Part shown: positions 1 through 11,114 of the stretch, piece after piece
Layout of the letters: each line of letters opens with the position of its first letter
Numbering within the stretch: the stretch's first letter is position 1
NCBI GenBank assembly: GCA_029582155.1
Contig: CM055906.1
Span: forward strand, 16,019,828-16,083,827
Direction of reading: 5' to 3'
Source of the DNA: Panopea generosa
Lineage: Eukaryota > Mollusca > Bivalvia > Adapedonta > Hiatellidae
Length of the DNA: 64,000 nucleotides
Program-made: the position numbers and the translations under genes
The notes under the pieces: generated by a model
Seen by the model: only the letters and a program-made list of their open reading frames with translations
Database searches by the model: none
Told to the model about the DNA's origin: nothing

Positions 1-119
1 ATGTACATGCTGTTACACAATAAATAGTGAAAATCATGAATTTAATAGAAATGCTGTAATAATATAAGCATGTCAAATAGTTTTTATTGTCAATTAAGTA
101 TGTGTAATTGGAGATGGGT

Positions 120-180
120 GTGCATGAGTACTGGTTAACTTCCCATAGATTAGTGTATGACCGAATAAAGATTATTCTAA
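120..180 (+). mobile_element. SINE-A fragment (3' part)
   Basis: The stretch with ggagatgggtgtgcatgag followed by tactggttaacttccca matches the 3' body of the tRNA-derived SINE family seen in full at 34,184-34,446. Only a short piece remains. The rest of 1-330 shows nothing recognisable. Confidence 0.4.
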
Positions 181-782
181 ATATTCAAACATGCAAACTG
201 TTGGGTTGGGGTGTGAATCACTTTCAATAACAGGTCTAGTTTGTATTGTAGTTTACTGTACTGTATGATATTTTTACCATAATTCTGTATAACACATTGC
301 ATTCAATTTATTAATGTTTTTGATATTTTATTTACAGAATTACATCTGAACTTGAAGTGTTCCATCAACTTATACTGATGTATTGTGCAAAACGCTTGCA
401 CACACATACCACCAGTATACAGAATAAGGAACAGACTGGCAGCAATAGACCATAATCAGAATGTACGAAGGGCTGTAAAGAGAAACAAAAATGAGAGATC
501 ATGTAAGTATCAAATCATTGAACTTATTCATTTGTATGTGTTAAATTGAGTTAAAACATTTCCTGTCATTATGGGCTACTCCCATAGAAAACAATTGATT
601 GATTTATTGATTGAATATTAAGCATAATTTTTATGCCTTAGAGGACTAACAGATGAACAGTTAACCTAACCACTGTTTCCTGGGATCCTGAAAGGTTAAC
701 CAGTACTTGAGCACACTCCATCTCCGCAAGTAACTGATAATTTTCCCACTTGAATCAGTGGTAAGAGACAAATGATAATGAA

Positions 783-1423
783 TGAATGAATGAATAAATG
801 AAATGGGTTTTACAGCGTACCAACACATTATAAGTTATTCAACGCCAACAGGAAGGAAGATTCACTCTACATGTACAATGTTGTTGTTGTATGGTGTTTA
901 GTGTCGCTTTCAACAATTTTTCAGTCATATCCCGACGGTGTCTTCTTGAGACAGTATTCTAAGCGCTGTCACACTGGAGTATCATGCCGCAGACACATGG
1001 TATGATACCCCACCCAGTCACATTATACTGACACCGGGCCGACCAGATCTAGAACTCTCCTCTAAATGCTGAGCGTCAAGCGAGGAAGCTTCTAGTACCA
1101 TTTTTAAAGTCATTGGTATGACCCAGCCGGGGATTGAACCCACGACCTTCCGCATGCGAGGCGGATGCTCTACCACTAGACCACGCCGCGGTCTCTACAT
1201 GTACAAAAAAAAACAAATTAACATACAGATTAAAAAAAATACAACAACAAATGAATATGCAGAATGAACCTAGAACCTAAATACCTGCAGAACTGCAAAG
1301 TTTCAGCAAATTCTATCGTATTACTCAATTTGTCGCTTCTTACGACATGCATGAGCCACAGTGATCCTATTCTTGCCATCACTCATGGCTCCCTGGAACC
1401 ACACAGGGGTTGATAATTTAACC
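783..1423 (-). mobile_element. R420 retro-like repeat with (ATTC)n tail, carrying a SINE
   Basis: This is the minus-strand copy of a repeat also present at 25,670-26,090 and 46,475-46,897. Its tail is the aatg run at 783-800; its body includes the complement of ttcctgttggcgtcgaa and of aactctgcagttctgcag. It is 5'-truncated at 1423 and flanked by the 8-bp direct repeat ATAATGAA. It is itself interrupted by a tRNA-Ala-like SINE at 879-1192. Confidence 0.75.
879..1192 (-). mobile_element. tRNA-Ala-like SINE, full length with 14-bp TSD
   Basis: On the minus strand the element starts with a tRNA-like head: A box TGGTCTAGTGGTAG, an anticodon loop CTCGCAT (anticodon CGC, Ala-like) and B box GGGTTCAATCC. 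About 240 bp of body follows, with a (CAA)n tail. CTCTACATGTACAA flanks it at 865-878 and 1193-1206, the footprint of target-primed insertion. Other copies: 29,639-29,951, 30,888-31,075 and 58,698-58,943. Confidence 0.88.
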
Positions 1424-1982
1424 ATAATGAAACACAGTGTTATAAAGTAACCATGAAGGAGACTGTTGCCGAGCCGGGATTTAAATTTAAATGGATTATA
1501 TCAGATTTACAACTGTGCATTAACAATTATAATCAGAATCAATATCATTTCTGTAAGAGATAGCTAATGGTCTTACCATAAAGGAATACTAACCACAAAT
1601 CAATGGATTGACTTTGCATTTGAAAAGGTCCATCTTGTTTTAGAACACAGTAGTTTTATATAAATGACATAATTTGTCATGTTTCCCCTTCTTTTTATTG
1701 TTTAGGTATCACAGACATTACAACAAAAAAAGCGCTTGATGTTCTATCTTCCCTTAGAAAGTTGAGAAAGACTATTCTTACGTCAAGGATATAGCCCGTA
1801 AAGCCCTTGTCATGAGGATCAGTGATCAAGTCGGAATGCAGCGACGAATGACTCTGGAGCAAAATGATCCAAGAAGGTTGGCTTTGCACTTGGCACCAGT
1901 GGAGCCACCTGCAACAGCGGAGATACGGAAAGCCTTGAGACTGGATTTGATAACAAAGATCCAGTCTACCCCGAGGGTGTAA

Positions 1983-3544
1983 CTAGCCAGGCAGGGTTGA
2001 ATTATGAGAACGAGATTAGACTTCACCTTGTTGATAGTGAGAAATTGATTGAGGGAATATTTGAAACCATTAGTACCTGCCATTTGAAAGGTGAACGGTA
2101 TTATAAATGTTTCCTGTGACTGTCCATCAAATATGTTTTCATTTAATAAATTATGATAGGGTCTCTGTGTTTATTTAATACTTGTAAGTTATGACCCCTT
2201 TTTGTCTTAATTTTTTGTTAGAATTTGTAGACATTTTGTAAGGAACATAATATGTCTTCTAGTGCATTACAGCTTTTATAATAACTTTAACTTTGTGGAT
2301 ACAATGTAAAAATATGCATGAAGGATCTTCTTGCTGTTCAATGGCACCATGAGTTTTAAATGCTGGCATTAACATTAAAAATAAGAAGATACTAGTGGCT
2401 TATGTCCAATTACTTTTTGATTGAGATATTGAACTTTTGACAAAAATTGGTCAATGTCACTGTTCCCAAAATAGAATTATGGTTTACATTCAATCATTTT
2501 AATGAGAATTGAGCTATTCAAATGGAACTCTTTGCAAAGGTAGTTTGCATCGAGACGTTAAGATTGCATTTATAAAGATACTGAGGTCAGGGACAATGTA
2601 ACTAAAATAGAAAAATAGTTTCTAACCATCAGTGACCTTTTGTATAAAACTTAAACAAGGGTAGCTTATATATTGAGACAAATATTTTGACTGTTTATAT
2701 AGTAAAAAGTATAAAGCTGTTTTTTTTTAATAAAATCGGTGCAACTGTTTAGTTATAAACTGATGAATTTATCAAAGTTGTGTATCTGTATAGAGAATTT
2801 TTTAGAGTTTTTTTCATGTAATCTAGGATGTATTGGTAGTTATTTTGTTTTGTAAAATTATGGTTGTGTTGCCCTGACAACTCCACAATCCTCAAAGTGC
2901 CTGTCATTTTCATTTTTTGTGTTGTATACATATAAGTTGTAAATTACCAATTCATGTTTGGGTCCAAGGTGCCAGCTACCCGAGTGATAGACAGGATCGA
3001 ATCATTTTAACCCACGCATTTCATAGTATGCAACAGTTCAGTATTGGAAAGCCTTCATGATAGTATAATGTAAATTTTTGGTTACATGTTAACTACAATT
3101 TATTCATTGCTATATATGTCATTTATGTAAAACTTAGTATATTATATATTATAGTTTTAATTGTATTGGAATAAGTTGACATGTTTTGGCAAAAGGTTAG
3201 GTGCATGTGTAATAGATGATGGAAATAGATGTAATCAAAACACGTACATATTTACTTTATTAACAAGATAATTATGATAGATATTTTGTTTACAATCAAC
3301 AGTTATGAATACCGGTCTTCTAAACAGAGATCAAAATGTACATTGACCTCTTCCAGTCGCCCAATAACAATAACAATATTATTCTATTTGCAAAGAGTTA
3401 AAAGTCTAGACCCGAAAGGATTAACATTTTTATCTAGGTTAACTGTAATGGAAAATAAAGATTTGTTATTTTGAGACATATCGATGTAACAGTCCAAATG
3501 TATGTCAGGCACATAGTCAAGTTGCTGCCCGTGCGCACACACAC
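1983..3544. other. Intergenic, nothing recognised
   Basis: AT-rich sequence with short chance ORFs only. No splice-bounded exon, tRNA or recognisable element was seen. Confidence 0.5.
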
Positions 3545-6500
3545 TCCACTACCACATGCTTTATAAAGTGACTGAGCCTCTATCCACCTGACTACCACAT
3601 GCTTTATAAAGTAACTGAGCCTCTTTATCTACCAGTCTACCATATGCTTTATAAAGTGACTGAGCCCCTCTATCCACTAAACTACCACATGCTTTATATA
3701 GTGACTGAGCCACTCTATCCACTAAACTACCACATGCTTTATATAGTGACTGAGCCACTCTATCCATTAGACTACCACATGCTTTATATAGTGACTGAGC
3801 CACTCTATCCACTAGACTACCACATGCTTTATAAAGTGACTGAGCCTCTCTATCCACTAGACTACCACATGCTTTATAAAGTGACTGAGCCTCTCTATCC
3901 ACTAGATTACTACATGCTTTATAAAGTGACTGAGCCTCTATCCACCAGACTACCACATGCTTTATAAAGTAACTGAGCCTCTCTATCTACCAGTCTACCA
4001 TATGCTTTATAAAGTGACTGAGCCCCTCTATCCACTAAACTACCACATGCTTTATAAAGTGACTGAGCCTCTCTATCCACTAGACTACCACATGCTTTAT
4101 ATAGTGACTGAGCCTCTCTATCCACTAGACTACCACATGCTTTATAAAGTGACTGAGCCTCTCTATCCACTAGACTACTACATGCTTTATAAAGTGACTG
4201 GGGCCCCTCTATCCACTAGACTACCACATGCTTTATATAGTGACTGAGTCTCTCTAACCACTAGACTACCACATGCTTTATAAAGTGACTAAGCCTCTCT
4301 AACCACTAGACTACCACATGCTTTATATAGTGACTGAGCCTCTCTATCCACTAGACTACCACATGCTTTATAAAATGAATGAGCCTCTTTATCCACTTTA
4401 TCCGCTAGACTACAACATGCTTTATAAAGTGACTGAGCCTCTCTATCCACTAAACTACCACATGTTTTATAAAGTGACTGAGCCTCTTTATCCACTAGAC
4501 TACCACATCCTTTATAAAGTGACTGAGCCTCTCTATCCACTAAACTACCACATGCTTTATATAGTGACTGAGCCTCTCTATCCACTAAACTACCACATGC
4601 TTTATAAAGTGACTGAGCCTCTCTATCCACTAGACTACCACATGCTTTATAAAGTGACTGGGCCTCTCTATCCACTAAACTACCACATGCTTTATATAGT
4701 GACTGAGCCTCTCTATCCACTAGACTACCACATGCTTTATAAAGTGACTGAGCCTCTCTATCCACTAAACTACCACATGCTTTATAAAGTGACTGAGTCT
4801 CTCTATCCACTAAACTACCACATGCTTTATAAAGTGACTGAGCCTCTCTATCCACTACACTACCACATGCTTTATATAGTTACTGAGCCACTCTATCCAC
4901 TAGACTACCACATGCTTTATAAAGTGACTGAGCCTCTCTATCCACTAAACTACCACATGTTTTATAAAGTGACTGAGCCTCTCTATCCACTAGACTACCA
5001 CATGCTTTATAAAGTGACTGAGCCACTCTATCCACTAGACTACCACATGCTTTATATAGTGACTGAGCCACTCTATTCACTAGACTACCACATGCTTTAT
5101 ATAGTGACTGAGCCACTCTATCCACTAAACTACCACATGCTTTATATAGTGACTGAGCCTATCTATCCACTAAACTACCACATGCTTTATATAGTGACTG
5201 AGCCACTCTATCCACTAGACTACCACATGCTTTATACAGTGACTGAGCCTATCTATCCACTAAACTACCACATGCTTTATATAGTGACTGAGCCACTCTA
5301 TCCACTAGACTACCACATGCTTTATATAGTGACTGAGCCTATCTATCCACTTAACTACCACATGCTTTATATAGTGACTGAGCCTATCTATCCACTGAAC
5401 TACCACATGCTTTATATAGTGACTGAGCCACTCTATCCACTAGACTACCACATGCTTTATATAGTGACTGAGCCTATCTATCCACTTAACTACCACATGC
5501 TTTATATAGTGACTGAGCCACTCTATCCACTAGACTACCACATGCTTTATAAAGTGACTGAGCCACTCTATCCACAAGACTACCACATGCTTTATATAGT
5601 GACTGAGCCACTCTATCCACTAGACTACCACATGCTTTATATAGTGACTGAGCCTATCTATCCACTTAACTACCACATGCTTTATATAGTGATTGAGCCA
5701 CTCTATCCACTAGACTACCACATGCTTTATATAGTGACTGAGCCACTCTATCCACTAGACTACCACATGCTTTATATAGTGACTGAGCCACTCTATCCAC
5801 TAGACTACCACATGCTTTATAAAGTGACTGAGCCTATCTATCCACTAAACTACCACATGCTTTATAAAATGACTGAGCCTATCTATCTACAAAACTACCA
5901 CATGCTTTATATAGTGACTGAGCCACTCTATCCACTAGACTACCACATGCTTTATATAGTGACTGAGCCTATCTATCCACTAAACTACCACATGCTTTAT
6001 ATAGTGACTGAGCCACTCTATCCACTAGACTACCACATGCTTTATAAAGTGACTGAGCCTATCTATCCACTAGACTACCACATGCTTTATAATGTGACTG
6101 AGCCTCTCTATCCACTAGACTACCACATGCTTTATATAGTGACTGAGCCACTCTATCCACTAGACTACCACATGCTTTATAAAGTGACTGAGCCTCTCTA
6201 TCCACTAAACTACCACATGCTTTATATAGTGACTGAGCCACTCTATCCACTAGACTACCACATGCTTTATATAGTGACTGAGCCACTCTATCAACTAAAC
6301 TACCACATGCTATATATAGTGACTGAGCCTCTCTATCCACTAAACTACCACATGCTTTATAAAGTGACTGAGGCTCTATCCACTAAACTACCACATACTT
6401 TATATAGTGACTGAGCCACTCTATCCACTAGACTACCACATGCTTTATATAGTGACTGAGCCTATCTATCCACTAAACTACCACATGCTTTATATAGTGA

Positions 6501-7860
6501 CTGAGCCACTCTATCCACTAGACTACCACATGCTTTATAAAGTGACTGAGCCTCTCTATCCACTAAACTACCACATGCTTTATATAGTGACTGAGCCACT
6601 CTATCCACTAGACTACCACATGCTTTATAAAGTGACTGAGCCTCTCTATTCACTAAACTACCACATGCTTTATATAGTTACTGAGCCTCTCTATCCACTA
6701 GACTACCACATGCTTTATATAGTGACTGAGCCTCTCTATCCACTAAACTACCACATGCTTTATATAGTGACTGAGCCTATCTATCCACTAAACTACCACA
6801 TGCTTTATATAGTGACTGAGCCTCTCTATCCACTAAACTACCACATGCTTTATATAGTGACTGAGCCACTCTATCCACTAGACTACCACATGCTTTATAA
6901 AGTGACTGAGCCTATCTATCCACTAAACTACCACATGCTTTATATAATGACTGAGCCACTCTATCCACTAGACTACCACATGCTTTATAAAGTGACTGAG
7001 CCTCTCTATCCACTAAACTACCACATGCTTTATATAGTGACTGAGCCTATCTATCCACTAAACTACCACATGCTTTATATAGTGACTGAGCCACTCTATC
7101 CACTAGACTACCACATGCTTTATATAGTGACTGAGCCTCTCTATCCACTAAACTACCACATGCTTTATAAAGTGACTGAGCCTCTCTATCCACTAGACTA
7201 CCACATGCTTTATATAGTGACTGAGCCTCTCTATCCACTAAACTACCACATGCTTTATATAGTGACTGAGCCACTCTATCCACTAAACTACCACATGCTT
7301 AATATAGTGACTGAGCCTCTCTATCCACTAGACTACCACATGCTTTATATAGTGACTGAGCCACTCTATCCACTAAACTACCACATGCTTTATAAAGTGA
7401 CTGAGCCTCTCTATCCACTAGACTACCACATGCTTTATATAGTGACTGAGCCTCTCTATCCACTAGACTACCACATGCTTTATAAAGTGACTGAGCCACC
7501 ACATGCTTTATAAAGTGACTGAGCCTCTCTATCCACTAGACTACCACATGCTTTATATAGTGACTGAGCCACTCTATCCACTAGACTACCACATGCTTTA
7601 TATAGTGACTGAGCCTATCTATCCACTAGACTACCACATGCTTTATAAAGTTTCTGAGCCTCTCTATCCACTAAACTACCACATGCTTGATATAGTGACT
7701 GAGCCACTCTATCCACTAGACTACCACATGCTTTATAAAGTGACTGAGCCTCTCTATCCACTAGACTACCACATGCTTTATAAAGTGACTGAGCCTCTCT
7801 ATCCACTAAACTACCACATGCTTTAAATAGTGACTGAGCCACTCTATCCACTAAACTACC
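3545..7860. repeat. 45-bp satellite array, about 96 copies
   Basis: The unit is ctaccacatgctttataaag followed by tgactgagcctctctatcca and ctaga (45 bp). It is highly homogeneous, with a few indel units near 3,590, 4,200, 4,390, 6,370 and 7,495. Because 45 is divisible by 3, the plus strand reads a 15-residue repeat (MLYKVTEPLYPLDYH) for up to 698 residues (4318-6414), and the minus strand reads GSLVDREAQSLYKAC. Variable sites are few and linked: AAAG/ATAG, cctctc/cctatc/ccactc and gac/aac. Each unit carries the palindrome CTTTATAAAG or its broken form CTTTATATAG. Best read as a non-coding satellite. Confidence 0.97.
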
Positions 7861-8774
7861 CCTCAAGACAAAGGAAGCTAGTCATTTTAATAAATTTAAA
7901 TAGTTTTTAACCATTAATCAACAATACCTCTGTGAAAAATGTTCAACCCCACCCACATCATGCACCGATCCCGTATCTTGACATGAATATATTTAAGCAT
8001 GTAAAAATACAATACTGAGTATAAGGAATTTTTAGAATTTGGATTCAACTTCAATATCTTCATTTCAATTAAAGTACTGTTTTTGTTAATCTGGCCGACT
8101 TACAAATCATGTACGTTTGATTACTGTTTTACTAAATTTTGTATTTATTTAAAAACAAAATTCATTCAATTATATTCCCCCAACCCTTCCCTGATAAAAT
8201 ACCTATAAAGTTTGAAATATTTTTTCAATGATTTGTTTTAGATTCTTTGTCAGAGTAATGACCCTTGAATAATAAACTTTGACAGTGTCCACTCTTTACT
8301 GGATCTTCATCAATGTTAAGTGTTTAGTGTTGTAACTTCAAAATTACAGAATTAAACATGAAACAATGATGGAGAACTTGCTCAGTTGATGCCGACATTT
8401 TAAAGAAGAAAGAAAAGTAGACAAAGGAGTTAATGCAGTATTCCCTTATCCTAAAGAACATCTACCTCCTCTGGAAAGTAAGAATTGTTATATAACTTAC
8501 TTGTTTACTTACTTATCTGCATCCCATGGCTATGGAACTAAAGTGGACTCGCAGCTGTGCCTATGAAAATAAATAAATATGTTACACACATAGTTGATTC
8601 TTTTTTATTTTTATTTCTAAACAAAAACAAAAGGCCCAAGAGGGCCTGATGATGCTGTACTAGTTAAAGTGACCATAGTAAATTCGTAAATTTCACAGTA
8701 TAAACCATTTTAGGGACTGTCTTGACCCCAGTATTCCTATGTAACAATTTGTTTGTTTGGGATTTTTTTTATGT
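7861..8774. other. Intergenic, little recognised
   Basis: AT-rich. A coding-like stretch at 8390-8477 on the plus strand (HFKEERKVDKGVNAVFPYP, then KEHLPPLE) ends at a gtaaga donor, but no acceptor or upstream exon was found, so it is not called as a gene. Confidence 0.4.
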
Positions 8775-9012
8775 AGTACTTCAGTTAACAGTTGTCAGCA
8801 CACCTAATCATTGTTCTTTGGATTCTAATGGCAGTTAACCAGCACTAGACACACCTTATCTCTACAAGTCACTGACTACTTACCCACATATTCAGAGGTA
8901 GGAAACTCATGGTCGTAGAATAAAGTGCATGATTAATCATCATAGAGACTGCAGCTGGGTTGGGATTCAAACCCACCTGAATTAATAGATGCATTACTGG
9001 CTGCACTGGCCA
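8775..9012 (-). mobile_element. SINE-A, diverged copy
   Basis: Matches SINE-A order on the minus strand: conserved 3' body near 8,800-8,900 (taaccagcac, ctctacaagtcactgac), then gagactgcagctgggttggg and a degenerate B box ggattcaaacccacc. Divergence is high, so it is an old insertion. Confidence 0.65.
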
Positions 9013-9355
9013 GGCCCAGCACAAATAACCGGTTATTAACTATTGAATAACACTTCAATATCCTAACAGTTTTACAGAATATGATAAACAGTTCATTTAA
9101 CTGTTGTTTTATTGAGTAGCGTAAATGGAGCTTGAATGGACTATCAGCAGGAGAATGGAAAAAACATTTTATTTGAACTATTGACTCAGTAACGGATGAA
9201 ACTGGTTTTGAAAGAATAAGTGGTCAATAGTTCAATTTTAAAGAAATAGGTGGTCAATAGTTAATATTATTTGACCTGTTTAGTTCAGTTTCCAACCAAT
9301 CAGATTTAAGCATTCATAATGATATATAATAAAAAACAATATTACCTTTTGAACT

Positions 9356-9543
9356 GCGTAGAATAAATATTTGGTGGACTTGTTTCATCCTATCCATACA
9401 AAGTTTTCTCGCGTCTGCATGGTTCACCATAGGTACTGGATAGTCTTTTCCCACAATGCACTTGGTTGCTTTCTGGACACTCTCTGGTGTATACAGGGTT
9501 CATAGATATATTGTGGCGGATAACCTTTCAATACAGGTAATGC
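9356..9543 (-). pseudogene. cry: Cryptochrome C-terminal exon (broken)
   Basis: On the minus strand an acceptor (tttgtttccag) precedes the exon and a gtaata donor follows it. One frame reads PVLKGYPPQYIYEP. After a one-base loss inside the expected Trp codon, the next frame reads TPESVQKATKCIVGKDYP, then VPMVNHADARKLCMDRMKQV. This is the conserved C-terminal end of the FAD-binding domain of animal cryptochromes/photolyases (YIYEPW, IxGxDYPxPxVxHxxA, RMKQ). The MVNHA and RMKQV forms look more like cryptochrome than (6-4) photolyase. Relative to the upstream exon about four bases are missing at the start, so this copy cannot encode an intact protein. Introns are retained, so it is a duplicated rather than processed pseudogene, or a locus with read errors. 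Confidence 0.82.
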
Positions 9544-9639
9544 CTGGAAACAAATCACACAATTACTCAGTTATAATCTTGACCTCCAGATCACAACAAA
9601 TGGCTTGAATGTGATATAGTATAGCGGATATATTTTTAG

Positions 9640-9735
9640 TTAAACCATAGCATAATATCAATCACCACAGAGATTGTGACCCTGGCAGGGATTCGATATC
9701 ATGACCACAAGGTACTGGCTGATCCAACCAGTACT
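9640..9735 (-). mobile_element. SINE-A head fragment
   Basis: atcaatcaccacagagattg followed by a B-box-like ggattcgatatc matches the tRNA-proximal part of SINE-A on the minus strand. It lies in the intron between the two cryptochrome exons. Confidence 0.5.
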
Positions 9736-10029
9736 TTGTAAAGAATGTCTGTAATATATATCCTAGCATCATGCATTAACATTTGATATAATAAAGAGTT
9801 GACCTATTAAACCTACTACTGTAAGTTTATTCGGCTGGAAAACCTTCATTCAGACTACCGGTACTTAGATTTTCTTCCTTCAAACCAATTGTCCAAGATA
9901 CTGTTATTGAAATCTCAGCAGCAGGATAAATAAAATACTAGAGAAAAAACTGTTGCTACAAGTTCATTAGATTTGGCACATCAATGTAACACTGCCTCAG
10001 CAGAGCCGACCTTGCCTTTATGCTTTTTA

Positions 10030-10235
10030 ATGGAATTTGACTATTAATCTATACTCATTAAGTTGCCACAACTATAAAGAAGGCTCAGGGCTATTCCGGA
10101 TCATTCTCCAGTCTATTTCCTGGGAAGAACCAGAACTGAGTGTTATTTTTAGAGATGTCTTCCAATTGAGACTGATAATGAACAACTGACCTCTGGCATG
10201 AGCTGCCAACACTATATCCACTGTACTTCCACCCA
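10030..10235 (-). mobile_element. SINE-C copy in cryptochrome intron
   Basis: The reverse complement reads a degenerate tRNA-like head (cagtggatatagtgttggca) followed by ctcagttctggttcttccca and a tail like acttaatgagtatag. The order matches 62,427-62,620 (head, ctcagtactggttctaccca, then aattagtataaa). Two copies in the window support a dispersed family. Confidence 0.6.
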
Positions 10236-10534
10236 GATTATTTGACTATTGACTCTTTGACACATTCTTCTCCATGTCAAAGGCATCACAATGACATCAG
10301 GAGTATAGATAGTCTGAGAGTAATATTAAGCTACTAGTGATTCTGCGATTGTACCAACACCAAAGATACAATACTTGAACAAAAACGATCCATCCTTTAG
10401 CCAGTAACACATTTAAAATAATGTTGTTCATTGTTTTTTTATTTTACACAGTTTACTATTAAAACTGGAATTAATAGTACAGTAAAGTAGTTAAAATTTG
10501 CATGCACATTAACATTTACTGTACGTCTACACAA

Positions 10535-10775
10535 CAAAGCAACATACCTGATAACATCACTACATACCTGACAAAATCGCAACATATCAGATAAAATCAC
10601 AACGTACCTTATAAAATAACAACATACCTAATAAAATCATAACATACCTGATAAATTTAAAAAACATACCTGATAGAATCACAACATACCTGATAAATTC
10701 ACAACATACCTGATAAATTCACAACATACTTGATAAAATCACAACATACCTGATAAAATCATAACATACCTAAGA
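10535..10775 (-). repeat. 20-bp tandem array of a 5' splice-site sequence
   Basis: About twelve units of aaaatcacaacatacctgat. Read on the minus strand, the gene's own strand, each unit is ATCAGGTATGTTGTGATTTT, that is CAG followed by GTATGT, a good 5' splice site. The true exon/intron boundary at 10,961/10,962 has the same 20 bp with one mismatch (10,949-10,968). Seven units keep an intact CAG/GTATG; others are mutated (for example at 10,581, 10,601, 10,621, 10,723 and 10,763). About 170 bp of AT-rich sequence (10,776-10,948) separates the array from the boundary. Confidence 0.88.
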
Positions 10776-10961
10776 TAGCTAATTTCTTTTTTTTTTTTGC
10801 CAGATTTTATTTTTTTATAGTCATCTTCAATAAAAATGGACAAAAATCATGAAAAGAAATTCAACGTTTAGAAAGTCAATAAAAAAATTTGAGTCGAAAG
10901 TAGTTAGGAGCAAGACAAAAAAGTATTTTTTTAAGGACAGTCTAATAAAATCTCAACATAC

Positions 10962-11114
10962 CTGATTAAATCTCCTGTTGGATCTGCCTGCTTACTAATG
11001 CCAACAGGATAGTAAGAGTAGAGGATATTGTTAAAAGAATGAACTACACGACAGCCGCAACCACATGCCCGCATTCACCGACCAATCAGCATCCAACAAC
11101 AGCTTGTCAAACAC
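10962..11114 (-). pseudogene. cry: Cryptochrome FAD-domain exon (broken)
   Basis: On the minus strand an acceptor (catatttacag) precedes the exon and donor CAG/GTATGT follows it. It reads [16 protein letters not shown], then a block ending LSCSSFF, which is a hallmark of the cryptochrome/photolyase FAD-binding domain (DADWSxNAGxWxWLSxSxFF). The next codon is TAA where the family has Gln, two codons later one extra C shifts the frame, and the shifted frame continues LYSYYPVGISKQADPTGD, then LIR, matching the family CPVGFGxxTDPxGDYIR block. The exon order is correct for a minus-strand gene running from here to 9,356. Upstream exons (photolyase domain, most FAD contacts) were not found up to about 13 kb, so the copy is partial as well as mutated. 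Confidence 0.85.

Larger units (their letters stand above)
590..1500 (-). mobile_element. SINE-A (tRNA-derived), split by a later insertion
   Basis: The body at 590-782 (gattgatt tail, then the conserved ggactaacag and cctgggatcctg blocks) and the head-proximal part at 1424-1500 (gagactgttgccgagccggg) together form one SINE-A copy on the minus strand. They are separated by a 3'-tailed repeat that duplicated ATAATGAA (775-782 and 1424-1431). The promoter region is decayed: the B box has become ggatttaaattt. It lies in the intron of the 338-1982 locus. Confidence 0.7.
338..1982 (+). pseudogene. Decayed two-exon gene fragment, family not recognised
   Basis: Exon 1 (338-502) follows a tttacag acceptor and ends at a gtaagt donor; it is open from 379 and reads PPVYRIRNRLAAIDHNQN near its middle. 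Exon 2 starts at 1706 after tttag. Exon 1 ends one base into a codon and exon 2 supplies the other two, so the frame continues across the junction (ERSC, then ITDITTKKALDVLSSLRKL). Around 1770 the frame shifts, and the reading continues as YVKDIARKALVMRISDQVG and then a Pro-rich stretch to a stop at 1980-1982. A third frame is also open to about 2098. The composition looks coding and the pattern recalls multicopy, transposon-associated proteins of invertebrates, but I cannot name it. The intron carries three nested transposable elements. The 5' part would lie outside the window. The frameshift means it is broken or misread here. Confidence 0.45.

Noticed and set aside
879-1192. Functional tRNA-Ala gene
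   Set aside because: The tRNA-like head is fused to a dispersed body with TSDs and several copies, so it is a SINE head; the same holds for heads at 29,951, 35,735, 35,797 and 57,250.
3561-7866. Many long ORFs on both strands calling repetitive 15-residue proteins
   Set aside because: They follow directly from a 45-bp unit without stops; substitutions are not biased to silent sites, both strands are open and no promoter or splice signal is evident.
8390-8477. Possible exon ending at a gtaaga donor
   Set aside because: Coding-like residues but no acceptor in a compatible frame and no partner exon; kept only as a note.
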